A stretch of 64,000 nucleotides of DNA from Xylanibacter ruminicola (GCA_015060625.1 SUYC01000014.1:1-64000), one strand, 5' to 3'. Counted from the stretch's first letter, positions 1-9,449 are shown. Translations and numbers: made by a program. The notes: generated from the letters alone by a model not told the origin.

Positions 1-146
1 GATTAAGGTATCAAACAAGCATTCAACCTATGGCAGGGTTAAGGTAAAATCCATTCAACTTTTTCTAGGGTAGTACATTTTCCTGCCGCGGTCACGATTG
101 TCAAAGTCATTTTGGTCAAAATCAAAAATTAACTGTCAAATCACCC

Positions 147-177
147 CACTATATATAAATAATATTTATATATAGTG
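147..177. repeat. Perfect 14-bp inverted repeat (palindrome)
   Basis: Arms 147-160 and 164-177 are exact reverse complements (CACTATATATAAAT) around a 3-nt centre. Looser GTCAAA/TTTGAC-type sequence flanks it on both sides (about 98-118 and 207-226), roughly symmetric about the same centre, so the whole block is a mosaic inverted repeat. It lies 29 bp upstream of a broken phage-type gene. An operator or a recombination scar are both possible; nothing in the sequence decides. Confidence 0.6.
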
Positions 178-205
178 AGCAAATAACCACATTCCGAAAT
201 CGAAA

Positions 206-517
206 ATGACCACTTTGACCTTGACCACCATGACCACCGGTTGCGACCATATTGACGACGACGATAAGCTGACCGAACGATTCGTTCTGTCAGGTCAAGT
301 TCGAAGCGTCATCATCATCAACGAGTCTGGCCTGTACTCGCTGATTCTCTCTTCAAAGCTTCCACAGGCCAAGGCCTTTAAGCGGTGGGTTACCAGCGAG
401 GTGCTGCCGCAGATTCGCCAGATGGGTGGTTATAATGGTCAAGGTCATTGTACCTCGGACGCACTATATGTTTGGAGTACAATGTCAGTAATAAATAAGG
501 GCGGATTTGCTTCTTAA
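206..517 (+). pseudogene. Bro-N / phage antirepressor fragment
   Basis: The 103-codon frame contains the central part of a Bro-N (BRO family N-terminal, KilA-like DNA-binding) domain: a DDDKLTE stretch, then NESGLYSLILSSKLPQAK, then FKRWVTSEVLPQIRQMGGY. These are the family's best conserved blocks. The usual 25-30 residues before the DDDKL region are replaced by a Thr-rich leader (MTTLTLTTMTT) encoded by TGACCA-type repeats. After GGY the frame runs into about 30 unrelated residues and stops, with no C-terminal antirepressor domain. Intact antirepressors are usually 200-270 residues. No other phage gene is nearby. I read it as the remnant of a lost prophage or mobile element; expression is doubtful. 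Confidence 0.7.
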
Positions 518-615
518 TTCTATGTTTTTCTCGGTTTTTTATATCAAAATGCCACAAAATTGTCAAAAATTACGTTAAACTGACGAAAGTATAACGATAT
601 TTCCCAAAATTGTTG

Positions 616-623
616 TAATTTTG
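616..623 (+). promoter_or_regulatory. Putative -7 box (TAATTTTG)
   Basis: It matches the Bacteroidota -7 consensus TAnnTTTG and lies 39 bp before the ATG at 663. It would give a leader of roughly 30-35 nt for the AraC-type membrane protein. No convincing -33 element was found. Confidence 0.45.
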
Positions 624-662
624 TATCCGTGTTCATAGAACACTAATCTTTTTGAGACGACA

Positions 663-1766
663 ATGAGCGAATATTATTTCTACGGATTGGCAGCACTGAT
701 GTACCTGACCACTTGCTGGACATTTTCTGCGGTACGATGGTTCCACACCTGTCGCGCCCCCAAGGAACGCCACCAATATATCTGGCCCGACCGCAAACTA
801 CAGTGTCTTATCTACCTTTGCGCCACCATCCTTCTACCATACATCATCAACCCGGCTAGTCCGTCGGCATGGATGCTGGAAAAATCATACTTCCCGGCCT
901 GTTACTATTTCTACTGTGGCGTGCTGCTACTCTGTTTCTTCGGCACGGTGAAACAATGGAACCAGTGGAAAACCGTAAGTTGGGCAGCAGCGCTGATAGT
1001 TGTCGCCACCATGCTCGTACCCGCCCTCGATGCCTGGCTTCCCTCAGGAATTCTCAATGCCCAAGGGTTGCGCATCTGGAACTACGTGGTACTCATTGAG
1101 AGCATCATCATGATGGTCTATTCCGGGCTTGCCATGTGGCAGGTGAAACACTGGATGGACGAGGCGCGCGACCAGAACTATTCCAACCCTGATGACTTTC
1201 CTGCTGACTATGCCCGTCGTGTCTGGCTCGCCCCTGTACTCTTCACACCGCTGCTTTGGCCCGCCTACATTTGGGACTCGCCATTGTGGATGGCCATTGA
1301 TAACGTGCTCTTGGCGGCATCCAACATCCTATTGCTGCTCAACGTCATGCCTGCTTGGCGACGCAAGGCCATTCTCTCGTCATCGGAAACCGACATAACC
1401 GAATGCCACGAAGAACCGACTGATGATAACAAGAATGAACAGATAGAACAAACTGCTATCGAGATAGAGGAATACGTCAAAGGCCAGCGTGCTTATCTTG
1501 ACAGTCACCTGAAGCTCGATGATGTCGTGGCTCACACACATCTCGGCCGAACCAATGTCTCGCTTACTTTCCGTTGCCGTTTCAGCTCATTCGCCAACTA
1601 TGTGAACAGTCTACGACTGACTCACTACGAGCAATATCTGTCTCAACACCCTAACGAAACCAAGGAATCTGCTGCCCTTGCATCGGGCTTCTCGTCATAC
1701 ACGGCCTACTATCGCGCTAAGAAAAAACTTGAAAACGAAGGATTGAGTCCCAAAACGACAAAATGA
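663..1766 (+). CDS. Membrane-anchored AraC-type transcriptional regulator
   Basis: This 367-residue protein has two parts. Residues 1 to about 235 hold six or seven hydrophobic segments (for example LQCLIYLCATILLPYII and VLLAASNILLLLNV). After an acidic linker, residues about 265-360 form a C-terminal AraC-family helix-turn-helix domain, with LDDVVAHTHLGRTNVSLTF as first helix pair and KESAALASGFSSYTAYYRAKK as second. This architecture, an integral-membrane sensor fused to a cytoplasmic DNA-binding domain, recurs in Prevotella and Bacteroides; its ligands are unknown. It sits directly upstream of a large secreted adhesin-like gene and could control it: two 21-bp-spaced direct repeats lie between them (2109-2139). 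The regulator class is clear; the target is inference. Confidence 0.8.
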   Translation: MSEYYFYGLAALMYLTTCWTFSAVRWFHTCRAPKERHQYIWPDRKLQCLIYLCATILLPYIINPASPSAWMLEKSYFPACYYFYCGVLLLCFFGTVKQWNQWKTVSWAAALIVVATMLVPALDAWLPSGILNAQGLRIWNYVVLIESIIMMVYSGLAMWQVKHWMDEARDQNYSNPDDFPADYARRVWLAPVLFTPLLWPAYIWDSPLWMAIDNVLLAASNILLLLNVMPAWRRKAILSSSETDITECHEEPTDDNKNEQIEQTAIEIEEYVKGQRAYLDSHLKLDDVVAHTHLGRTNVSLTFRCRFSSFANYVNSLRLTHYEQYLSQHPNETKESAALASGFSSYTAYYRAKKKLENEGLSPKTTK

Positions 1767-2263
1767 TACAAATGGTAAAGTTTTTGGTCTAAATGAAGTA
1801 TTTGCGATGGTTCTTACATAGTTTCTTACACGTTTTGTACAATTTGTAATGTGTTTTGCATTCATATGTAATGAACTTACGCTTTATTTGTAATGCGTTT
1901 GTACAATTTGGTATGGCCGATTCCGCATAATCTCCGTACTTTTGCCGCCATAAACCAATTTTTCTCTTCATCCGCGCCTGTTGGCGCAACATTCAAGCAG
2001 GCGACAGACAGCAAAGTCGCTCAAATCAGATTCGAATTTAGACTAAGACATGTATTTTTTGTGGCAAATTGATACCATGAATGTGGTATTTTTAAAAAAA
2101 TGGGGGCACTGCCAACCTTTATATGGGCCCTGCCAACCTCTGTTATAAATTTTTTTTCTAAATTCGCGCCCTGATTGCCAATAAAACGTGCTGATTATCT
2201 TTTTTTTTAATATATCACTATATGTATTACTTTATTCAACTATTCCATGATTCATCTCGGGCA
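1767..2263 (+). other. Non-coding region / long leader before the adhesin gene
   Basis: About 500 bp without a credible gene. Contents: a -7-like TACTTTTG at 1937-1944; a small perfect hairpin GCGCC-TGTT-GGCGC at 1974-1987; two direct copies of CTGCCAACCT at 2109-2118 and 2130-2139, 21 bp apart; and long A/T runs up to the start codon. If 1937-1944 is the promoter, the mRNA leader would be over 300 nt, unusually long for this window. A minus-strand frame at 1789-1992 has no recognisable features and is not called. Confidence 0.5.
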
Positions 2264-5200
2264 ATGAATCGTTTTATCAAAAATGCCCATCCTACCGTCC
2301 ATAAAGGACGATTGTTATTAACCCTGCTCTTCATGCTAGTCACCGCCGTTACGACGTGGGCCGACAACGTGCCGCTGACATCATCCACCAAGTCGTGGAA
2401 GAACAACACTTATGTGACCAACGGCGACGTGACCATAGCAGATCGTATTACCGTCACGGGCAACGTGACGCTCATCCTCACCGACGGCTACACCCTCACT
2501 GCACCGAATGGCATCGAGGTGAGAGTAGGTAACTCTCTGACCATCGAAGGCGGCACTAACGGCACTGGTACGCTGACCATTGAAAAAAATGGAATTAGTA
2601 GAGCCGGTATCGGAGGTGGCTATAAAAAGGTCGGTATTAAAAAAGATCCAACCCAATACGGCAATATCACCATCAATGGCGGTATCGTCAACGTCAAAGG
2701 TGGTGCTCAGAGCGCTGGTATCGGTGGCGATTCTAATAGCGAACTCACCGGCAACGGCACCATCACCATCAACGGTGGCATCGTCAACGCCACGGGTGGT
2801 ACCGGGGCTGCTGGTATTGGTGGTGGCAATTGTAGTTATGGTGCCAAAGGCGGCTGCGGTGCCATCGTTATCAATGGTGGACAGGTGACTGCTACCGGCG
2901 GTGACGATGCTCCTGGTATAGGTCCGGGCAAAGGCGCCGCAGACACCAGCGGTTCGCTGGTTCTCGGCTGGACCAACACTACGGATTTTATCAAGGTCAC
3001 AGGCGTGAAGTCCAACCTAAATGTAGTCTATGGCTTTAGCAACCGTCTTGAAAGCATCAGCTTCGCCTATGGCAAAATGTTCAATATTTCAGGTGGTGGT
3101 GAGGCAACCATCAAGGATATCAAGAACCTGGAGAGCGTGGAACTCATTCCTAAGGGCAGTGAACAATACCAGCTTTCTGTTGCCACCATTTTGGGCATCA
3201 GCGCCTCGTACGATTTGACGGGCAGCTACCTCGACATCCCCTTTAGCGTGAGCGATGCCGAAGGGAATACGCTCACACTGGGCACTGACTACACAGCCAC
3301 GCTCGGTACGACATCGCAGGAATCGACCACCATCCATATCACCGAAGGGGGCAGATACACGCTGACCATCAATGGTATGGGCTCGTACGCTGGTTCGAAG
3401 TCCATCGACTTCGAGGTTATTTCCATCGGCTTCAAGAAAGATGCCAATGGCGTTGACTACATCAATATGCCAAAGAACGGCATTGATGATGCCAAAATCC
3501 CCGAGGGCGTAAGCTCGTTTAAGGTGTATGATGATGGCGGAGCTAAGGCGAAATATAGCAACTCTTATGATGGCGGTCTCGTTCTGATTGCTCCCGAGCA
3601 CCACGTTCTGCAGCTCACCGGCACGGTGACGGCGGAAGTGCAGGGGCAAAATCTATGTGACTACTTGATGGTGTATGATGGCGGCTCTACCTCCGCACCA
3701 AAGATTGGCGACAAGTATGGTAGTGAGTCAGGAGAGGACATCGGTACGCTCATCAGCAGTGGTAAGCAGATGACACTCTCCTTCCATAGTGACGTATCCG
3801 GACCAAAAGATGGCCTCGACCTGACGGCTACGCTGAAGAGAGACATCAGAAGTTGTGACATCGCTAATATAGATGACCAGACCTATACAGGTTCTGCATT
3901 CGAGCCTGCTGTGGTGATTACGTATGAGGGAACGGCACTTGTGAAGGATGTGGATTATGAGGTGACTTACAGCGACAATACGATAGTAGGTACAGCAACC
4001 ATCACTATTACCGGAAAGGGGAATTATGCTGGAACGACATCAAAAACATTCACCATCGTTAAGGCTACACCCACTGTCACCGCTCCGGCGGCTGTTGAAA
4101 ACCTGATATATACAGGCGGGAGCCGGAATCTCGTGGCCGCTGGAACAACCGACTTCGGTACTTTACTTTACAGCACCGACGGCAATAATTATTCAGAGGA
4201 CATCCCAACAGCAACGAATGCTGGAACTTATACCGTATATTATAAGGTGGTAGGCGATGCCAATCATAACGATGTTTCTGGTTCTGTCGAGGTGAACATC
4301 GCTCCAAAAGCCGTGACCAATGATAACATCACCGTCACCATTCCGTCGCAGACATGGACGGGCAGCGAATTGACACCTGTCATCACCGTGAAGGACGGAG
4401 AGACAACGCTTACTCTGAATGCCGACTACACCGTGACTGCTCCGAGTGGCCCAATCCAGGATTCTGGCAACTATACCTATGCCATCACGGGCACGGGCAA
4501 CTATACTGGCTCTAAGGAGGCGACGTTTACCATCACACCCCGCTTAGCAGGACAATATGGTGCAGTATACGTTTATCAAGACCAGAACGGACAAACGGCG
4601 TTATTAGACGGCACATCGGTAGAGTCAGTCGATATTCCTTCTGATAATTACATAACCGTGAATCACGTGACCAGCAACCGCACATTCACTCCGGGCAAGG
4701 CATCTACGGTGATGCTGCCATTCAACTATGAATGCAACGGCGAAGAGGGTGGCACGTTCTATAAGTTTGTAGGCGTAGAGAAAGAAAACAATGAGTGGGT
4801 TGCTACGATGCAGGCTACTGGCACGGACAATAATGGCACGCTGATTGCCAACACGCCATATCTGTTTATGCCTACAGCGACAGGAATGTCGTTCCCCAAT
4901 ATTGATGTGAGTGTGACGCTCAGCACGGAAGGCTGTGGCAACTGCGTGACAGCTGACCCTGGCAGCCACTGGACGTTCAAGGGAACGTATAAATATATGA
5001 AGTGGACTGATGATACTAACGACAAGGACTACAACGCCGAGCGTGCCGCGGAGATTGGTCGGGTCTATGGATTTGCAGGAGTACAGAAGGATGATATTGA
5101 GGTGGGCGACTTTGTGAAGGTGAAGAGCGGCGCCAAGATTCGCCCGATGACCTGCTACCTACTGTGGAGCGATACGCCGAATGCGACTAGGACCCGTGGT

Positions 5201-5419
5201 GCTTCTGACGAAGAACTGCCCAGTCGCATCACCGTTCGTCTGGTAAGCTCTATCGGTGGCGGTGATGAGCAAACCACTGCCATCGGTACGCTCGACACTG
5301 AAACGGGCGAGATTGACTTTAGCGATTGGTATGACATGAGCGGACATAAGCTCAGCGGCAAGCCCACGCAGAAGGGACTGTATATCAATAATGGTAAAAA
5401 AGTTGTAATCAAGAATTAA
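2264..5419 (+). CDS. Large secreted multidomain adhesin-like protein (CUB, Ig-like repeats)
   Basis: The frame is open from 2222, but the ATG at 2264 places a signal peptide (GRLLLTLLFMLVTAVTTWA) nearer the N-terminus, so I prefer it. Numbering from 2222: residues about 145-240 hold glycine-rich repeats of the type ITINGGxVxAxGGxxAAGIGGG, which look like a parallel beta-helix. Residues about 430-540 resemble a CUB domain (CDYLMVYDGG, then LTLSFHSD). Residues 545 to about 770 are Ig-like/MBG-type repeats with motifs such as GKGNYAGTTSKTFTI and GTGNYTGSKEATFTI. The C-terminus (MSGHKLSGKPTQKGLYI... ending KKVVIKN) resembles the short C-terminal sorting-like tail common in Prevotella secreted proteins. 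Probably a cell-surface or secreted binding protein; no catalytic motif seen. A 44-codon gene follows 21 bp downstream. Confidence 0.75.
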   Translation: MNRFIKNAHPTVHKGRLLLTLLFMLVTAVTTWADNVPLTSSTKSWKNNTYVTNGDVTIADRITVTGNVTLILTDGYTLTAPNGIEVRVGNSLTIEGGTNGTGTLTIEKNGISRAGIGGGYKKVGIKKDPTQYGNITINGGIVNVKGGAQSAGIGGDSNSELTGNGTITINGGIVNATGGTGAAGIGGGNCSYGAKGGCGAIVINGGQVTATGGDDAPGIGPGKGAADTSGSLVLGWTNTTDFIKVTGVKSNLNVVYGFSNRLESISFAYGKMFNISGGGEATIKDIKNLESVELIPKGSEQYQLSVATILGISASYDLTGSYLDIPFSVSDAEGNTLTLGTDYTATLGTTSQESTTIHITEGGRYTLTINGMGSYAGSKSIDFEVISIGFKKDANGVDYINMPKNGIDDAKIPEGVSSFKVYDDGGAKAKYSNSYDGGLVLIAPEHHVLQLTGTVTAEVQGQNLCDYLMVYDGGSTSAPKIGDKYGSESGEDIGTLISSGKQMTLSFHSDVSGPKDGLDLTATLKRDIRSCDIANIDDQTYTGSAFEPAVVITYEGTALVKDVDYEVTYSDNTIVGTATITITGKGNYAGTTSKTFTIVKATPTVTAPAAVENLIYTGGSRNLVAAGTTDFGTLLYSTDGNNYSEDIPTATNAGTYTVYYKVVGDANHNDVSGSVEVNIAPKAVTNDNITVTIPSQTWTGSELTPVITVKDGETTLTLNADYTVTAPSGPIQDSGNYTYAITGTGNYTGSKEATFTITPRLAGQYGAVYVYQDQNGQTALLDGTSVESVDIPSDNYITVNHVTSNRTFTPGKASTVMLPFNYECNGEEGGTFYKFVGVEKENNEWVATMQATGTDNNGTLIANTPYLFMPTATGMSFPNIDVSVTLSTEGCGNCVTADPGSHWTFKGTYKYMKWTDDTNDKDYNAERAAEIGRVYGFAGVQKDDIEVGDFVKVKSGAKIRPMTCYLLWSDTPNATRTRGASDEELPSRITVRLVSSIGGGDEQTTAIGTLDTETGEIDFSDWYDMSGHKLSGKPTQKGLYINNGKKVVIKN

Positions 5420-5440
5420 AGAATTGAAGAATTGAAAATT

Positions 5441-5575
5441 ATGAAAAAGAAAACATATACCAAACCATCTATGCAGGTAATAGAACTGCACCACCAGAGT
5501 GCGTTGTTAGTAGGTAGCGATTCAAAAGGAAATACACCACCTGTAGCTCCCGAATACGATGATTGGCTGGAATAA
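5441..5575 (+). CDS. Short peptide gene (44 aa), Bacteroidales-type small ORF
   Basis: The ORF begins MKKKTYTKPSMQVIELHHQ and ends in an acidic tail (EYDDWLE). It lies 21 bp after the adhesin gene and 18 bp before a strong terminator, so it is probably the last gene of that transcript. The pattern of a lysine-rich start, Y-x-K-P-x-M-x-V-x-E-L, then a short hydrophobic LLVGS stretch and a variable Gly/Pro/Asp tail, matches a class of small unannotated ORFs I recognise from Prevotella and Bacteroides genomes. It has no classical signal peptide. Function unknown; the LLVGS site could be a leader-cleavage point, but that is speculation. Confidence 0.6.
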   Translation: MKKKTYTKPSMQVIELHHQSALLVGSDSKGNTPPVAPEYDDWLE

Positions 5576-5593
5576 TTGATTATGATGCTGGTA

Positions 5594-5641
5594 TCCCCAA
5601 TATTTCATGCCTAAATGTGCAGAAATATTGGGGATTTTTTT
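5594..5641 (+). terminator. Rho-independent terminator
   Basis: A perfect 13-bp stem (5594-5606 with 5622-5634, TCCCCAATATTTC) with a 15-nt loop, followed by seven T at 5635-5641. It ends the plus-strand adhesin/peptide transcript. The T-run overlaps the stop codon of the converging lipoprotein gene. Confidence 0.9.
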
Positions 5642-7031
5642 ATTCTGGTGATGTGGTGAAGCTCTTAACCTGTGATTTGTACCAGTCGGCTCGGCCGATG
5701 GCCAGTGTGCAGAGGGCCTGAGCGCAATAGTAATAGGTGGTGTTGGGCTTCAGATTCTTGAGCGTTATCTCCATATGGTCGCCTTTTTTCACGGCTAAAT
5801 CCGAATTGATCAGATTATTCTTGTCGCGGCCATAGTAGATACTACAGTTTGTATTGCTCTCGTAACCTTCGGCATCTAAACGGCAGGTGATGGTTGCGGT
5901 AGTAGCGGTGACGTTGGTGGCCTCGTCGAGCAGAATGCAGTCGGCAGGATCGCCTGTCTTAAACTCCTTCCTCTCACTCTCGCCGATTACCTGATTGTTT
6001 TGCATGGCTGTTATCCAGCAAAGGTATCTCTGACCTGTGTGCAATGTATTCAGTACTGCCGATAACTGATTGCCGTTAACGGTCATCGGGGCATCGAAGA
6101 CGATATCCCATTCGGTGTCGAGCTGCTGATACATCAGTTTATAGGATACTCCTTTCAGCGATGGCGACAGCTTGGTGGTGCCGGTGAACTCACCCACTAC
6201 AAAGCCTACGTTGATGGCATCGATGGACATCAACTCGTCGCGACTGCCTGTGGTAAAGCTCTTCACGGGCCCCAGCTGGTAGCTGAAATACTGGCCAGCC
6301 AGCGCACAGGCGCAATAGTAATAGGTGGTGTTCGACTCAAGTTTCTTGAGCACAACCTGCTGGCTCACAGGGCCTCGGTAGGCTATTGTTTCTACCTGTA
6401 TGTTGTTGTTTTCTACATCATTGCGATCCAACATGCCCGAAGGCTTGTCGAAGCGGCTCTTGTCGGTTGAGTATATCACGCCGTAGTTGATCTGCTCTAG
6501 TGGCGATGAGGGTGGGGCGGCGGTGAAATTCACCTCTACGCTGGCTTGGTCGAAGCTCACCTCGGCAGCATCGCCTGCTGTCACAATCAGTTCCATCGGC
6601 TGGGTGGTGAACGACTGTGTTTCGCCATAAAGGCGCGTGGGCCCTACCTCTACAAATGTGCGAACGTAGTATTTGGTGCTTGGCTCCAGTCCCAAGGCGG
6701 TGGCTACAAAATGGCCGCCCTGCAGTTCGTTTGTATAGCCCGACAGGCGGTTGTCGATCTCGAAACGCTCGGAGGTTGACATCTCCACACCTAACTGCAT
6801 GGCCTGTCCGTTTGCATAGGCCGATGGCAGATTGCTAATATAAAACTCGCCCGAGAGTTCGGCATAGGTCACGCCGACGGTGGTTATAGGGTTGGTGACG
6901 ATATACTTGCCGTCGTGCTCCTTGGCATCGTTGTCACTTGAACATGATGTGACGGCAAAGCCATACATAAACATGGCGATGAGCCATACACGACCCATCA
7001 AGCCTGAAATCTGTTGTGTTGTAAAATTCAT
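5640..7031 (-). CDS. FN3-type repeat surface lipoprotein
   Basis: 463 residues. The N-terminus has a signal peptide ending in a lipobox (AVTSC), and the mature end CSSDND is acidic right after the lipidated Cys, as in Bacteroidota lipoproteins exported to the cell surface. The remainder is at least three fibronectin-III-like modules, recognisable by LKKLESNTTYYYCACAL and LKNLKPNTTYYYCAQAL before strands ending in VKSFTT. No catalytic site is visible; binding or adhesion is likely. It has its own promoter (CAAAGGTA on plus at 7075-7082), divergent from gpmI, and converges on the terminator at 5594-5641. Confidence 0.75.
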   Translation of the reverse strand: MNFTTQQISGLMGRVWLIAMFMYGFAVTSCSSDNDAKEHDGKYIVTNPITTVGVTYAELSGEFYISNLPSAYANGQAMQLGVEMSTSERFEIDNRLSGYTNELQGGHFVATALGLEPSTKYYVRTFVEVGPTRLYGETQSFTTQPMELIVTAGDAAEVSFDQASVEVNFTAAPPSSPLEQINYGVIYSTDKSRFDKPSGMLDRNDVENNNIQVETIAYRGPVSQQVVLKKLESNTTYYYCACALAGQYFSYQLGPVKSFTTGSRDELMSIDAINVGFVVGEFTGTTKLSPSLKGVSYKLMYQQLDTEWDIVFDAPMTVNGNQLSAVLNTLHTGQRYLCWITAMQNNQVIGESERKEFKTGDPADCILLDEATNVTATTATITCRLDAEGYESNTNCSIYYGRDKNNLINSDLAVKKGDHMEITLKNLKPNTTYYYCAQALCTLAIGRADWYKSQVKSFTTSPE

Positions 7032-7074
7032 TGTTTTTGTTAATCTCTTTTATTTCAAGTAATTCAATCGGCCA

Positions 7075-7082
7075 CAAAGGTA
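7075..7082 (-). promoter_or_regulatory. -7 box (TACCTTTG, minus) of FN3 lipoprotein gene
   Basis: Reverse complement of CAAAGGTA; it fits TAnnTTTG and gives a leader of about 35-40 nt to the ATG at 7031. Confidence 0.6.
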
Positions 7083-7155
7083 TAATATTATTTTAAATAT
7101 ACCAAACGTTTACATTGTTTTTCACACTTTTCTCTTGTTTTCATATTTTTTTTCG

Positions 7156-7163
7156 TACCTTTG
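7156..7163 (+). promoter_or_regulatory. Promoter of gpmI (-7 TACCTTTG)
   Basis: TACCTTTG lies 42 bp before the gpmI ATG, with a TTG at 7135-7137 (18-nt spacer) as a plausible -33 element. Confidence 0.65.
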
Positions 7164-7205
7164 CACGCGATTTTAAGAACGTACGTTTAAATTAGTAATA
7201 AGATT

Positions 7206-8726
7206 ATGGCAAAGAAAGCACTTTTGATGATTCTCGATGGATGGGGAATCGGTAAGCATGGTAAGGGTGATGTGATTTTCAACACGCCAACTCCTTACCT
7301 CGATCTGTTAACAGCTACTTCAGCTCACTCTCAGCTCCAGGCATCTGGCGAAGATGTTGGTCTGCCCGACGGACAGATGGGTAACTCTGAGGTGGGTCAC
7401 CTGAATATCGGTGCCGGACGCATCGTTTATCAGGACCTCGTAAAGATCAACCGTGCCTGCAAGGACGGTTCTATCGTTGAGAATCCTCAGGTAAAGGCTG
7501 CTTATACCTATGCCAAGGAGAATAATAAGAAACTGCACCTGATGGGTCTTTGCTCTGATGGTGGTGTGCACTCAAGCCTCGACCACCTCTTCAAACTCAT
7601 CGAGGTGGGTAAGCACTATGGTCTGAAGAACCAGACCTTCGTACACTGTTTCATGGACGGTCGTGATACCGACCCCAAGAGTGGTAAGGGCTTCATCGAG
7701 CAGGTGACAAAGGTTTGTGCCGACAACGATGCTGCCATCGCCTCTATTATCGGTCGTTTCTATGCTATGGACCGCGACAAGCGTTGGGAGCGCGTGAAGG
7801 AAGGTTATGATCTGATTGTGAACGGTACTGGCAAGCAGGCCACCGATATGGTGAAGGCTGTTGAGGAGAGCTATGCCGACGGTGTGACCGATGAGTTTAT
7901 CAAGCCTATTCACAATAGCAGCGTGAACGGCTGTATTGAGGAGGGTGACGTGGTGATCTTCATCAACTTCCGTAACGACCGTGCCAAGGAGCTCACTATC
8001 GTGCTCACACAGCAGGATATGCCAGAGCAGGGCATGAAGACGATTCCAGGACTGCAGTACTACTGCATGACACCATACGATGCCAGCTTTACTGGTGTAA
8101 ACATCCTATTCCCCAAGGAGAACGTAGAGAACACACTGGGTGAGTATCTCTCTCAGCAGGGCAAGAAGCAGTTGCACACTGCCGAGACCGAGAAGTATGC
8201 TCACGTGACATTCTTCTTCAATGGTGGTCGTGAGCAGCCTTACGAGGGTGAGGACCGCATCCTGGTTCCAAGTCCAAAGGTGGCTACCTACGACCTGAAG
8301 CCTGAGATGAGTGCCTTTGAGGTGAAGGACAAGCTGGTGGGGGCTATCAATACACAGGAGTACGACTTTATCGTTGTAAACTTTGCTAACGGTGACATGG
8401 TGGGTCACACAGGTGTTTACAATGCAATTGCCAAGGCTGTCTGGGCTGTTGACAACTGCGTGAAGGATGTGATCGAGGCTGCTAAGGCCAACGACTACGA
8501 GGCTATCATCATTGCCGACCACGGTAATGCCGACAACGCTATCAATCCCGATGGCACACCAAATACCGCTCACTCGCTGAACCCCGTTCCTTTCATCTAT
8601 GTAACCAACAACAACTCGGCTACAGTTAAGGACGGTCGTCTGGCCGACGTGGCTCCTTCAATCCTGCACATCATGGGTCTGGAGCAGCCTGCCGACATGA
8701 CTGGTGAGAACCTGATTTGCGATTAA
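7206..8726 (+). CDS. gpmI: 2,3-bisphosphoglycerate-independent phosphoglycerate mutase
   Basis: 506 residues, the normal length for iPGM, an alkaline-phosphatase-superfamily enzyme that interconverts 3- and 2-phosphoglycerate in glycolysis, using two Mn ions and a phosphoserine. Visible motifs: metal Asp in ILDGWG (residue 11), the catalytic Ser61 in [10 protein letters not shown], the FMDGRDT block, [22 protein letters not shown], and IIADHGNAD. ung follows after 6 bp, so the two are probably cotranscribed. Confidence 0.97.
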   Translation: MAKKALLMILDGWGIGKHGKGDVIFNTPTPYLDLLTATSAHSQLQASGEDVGLPDGQMGNSEVGHLNIGAGRIVYQDLVKINRACKDGSIVENPQVKAAYTYAKENNKKLHLMGLCSDGGVHSSLDHLFKLIEVGKHYGLKNQTFVHCFMDGRDTDPKSGKGFIEQVTKVCADNDAAIASIIGRFYAMDRDKRWERVKEGYDLIVNGTGKQATDMVKAVEESYADGVTDEFIKPIHNSSVNGCIEEGDVVIFINFRNDRAKELTIVLTQQDMPEQGMKTIPGLQYYCMTPYDASFTGVNILFPKENVENTLGEYLSQQGKKQLHTAETEKYAHVTFFFNGGREQPYEGEDRILVPSPKVATYDLKPEMSAFEVKDKLVGAINTQEYDFIVVNFANGDMVGHTGVYNAIAKAVWAVDNCVKDVIEAAKANDYEAIIIADHGNADNAINPDGTPNTAHSLNPVPFIYVTNNNSATVKDGRLADVAPSILHIMGLEQPADMTGENLICD

Positions 8727-8732
8727 TAAATA

Positions 8733-9398
8733 ATGAATGTTCAGATAGAACAAAGCTGGAAGCTGCATTTACTTGGTGAGTTCGACAAAGACTATTTTGT
8801 CGGGCTCACCAATTCTGTTCGTGCAGAGTATCAGCAATATACCTGCTATCCTCCAGGCAAGCTGATTTTCAATGCCTTCAACCTCTGTCCGTTTGACAAG
8901 GTAAAGGTGGTGATTATCGGTCAGGATCCCTATCACGAGCCAGGACAGGCCCATGGACTGAGTTTCTCGGTGCAGGACGGCATTCAGTTTCCGCCCTCGC
9001 TGCAGAATATCTTTAAAGAGATACAGGCCGACCTTGGTACGCCTATCCCCACATCGGGCAATCTCACCCGTTGGGCTGAGCAGGGCGTGCTGTTGCTCAA
9101 TGCTTCGCTCACGGTGCGTGCCCATCAGGCCAACAGTCATTCGCAGCTGGGGTGGCAGAAGTTTACCGATGCCGCTATTCAGGCGTTGGCGCAGCATCGT
9201 CAGCACCTGGTGTATATGCTCTGGGGCGGTTATGCCCGCAGCAAAGCCTATATGATCGACAAGCAGCATAATCTGGTGCTCGAGAGTGTGCATCCATCGC
9301 CGCTGAGTGCCAATCGTGGCGGCTGGTTCGGTCAGCACCAATTCTCCCGCTGCAATGCCTATCTCGAACAAAACGGTATGACTCCCATAACCTGGTAA
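8733..9398 (+). CDS. ung: Uracil-DNA glycosylase (family 1)
   Basis: 221 residues, typical of the family. It removes uracil from DNA to start base-excision repair. The water-activating motif GQDPYH is at residues 63-68 (Asp65), and the DNA-intercalating HPSPLS motif begins at His187. The 6-bp gap to gpmI suggests a shared transcript, without an obvious functional link. Confidence 0.97.
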   Translation: MNVQIEQSWKLHLLGEFDKDYFVGLTNSVRAEYQQYTCYPPGKLIFNAFNLCPFDKVKVVIIGQDPYHEPGQAHGLSFSVQDGIQFPPSLQNIFKEIQADLGTPIPTSGNLTRWAEQGVLLLNASLTVRAHQANSHSQLGWQKFTDAAIQALAQHRQHLVYMLWGGYARSKAYMIDKQHNLVLESVHPSPLSANRGGWFGQHQFSRCNAYLEQNGMTPITW

Positions 9399-9449
9399 TC
9401 ATACCTCTCAGTTCTCAGTTTTAACTCTTAATTCTTAACTCTTAATTAA

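Noticed and set aside
1789..1992. 67-codon minus frame before the adhesin gene
   Set aside because: Lys/Tyr/Cys-rich from AT-rich DNA; no promoter or conserved pattern.
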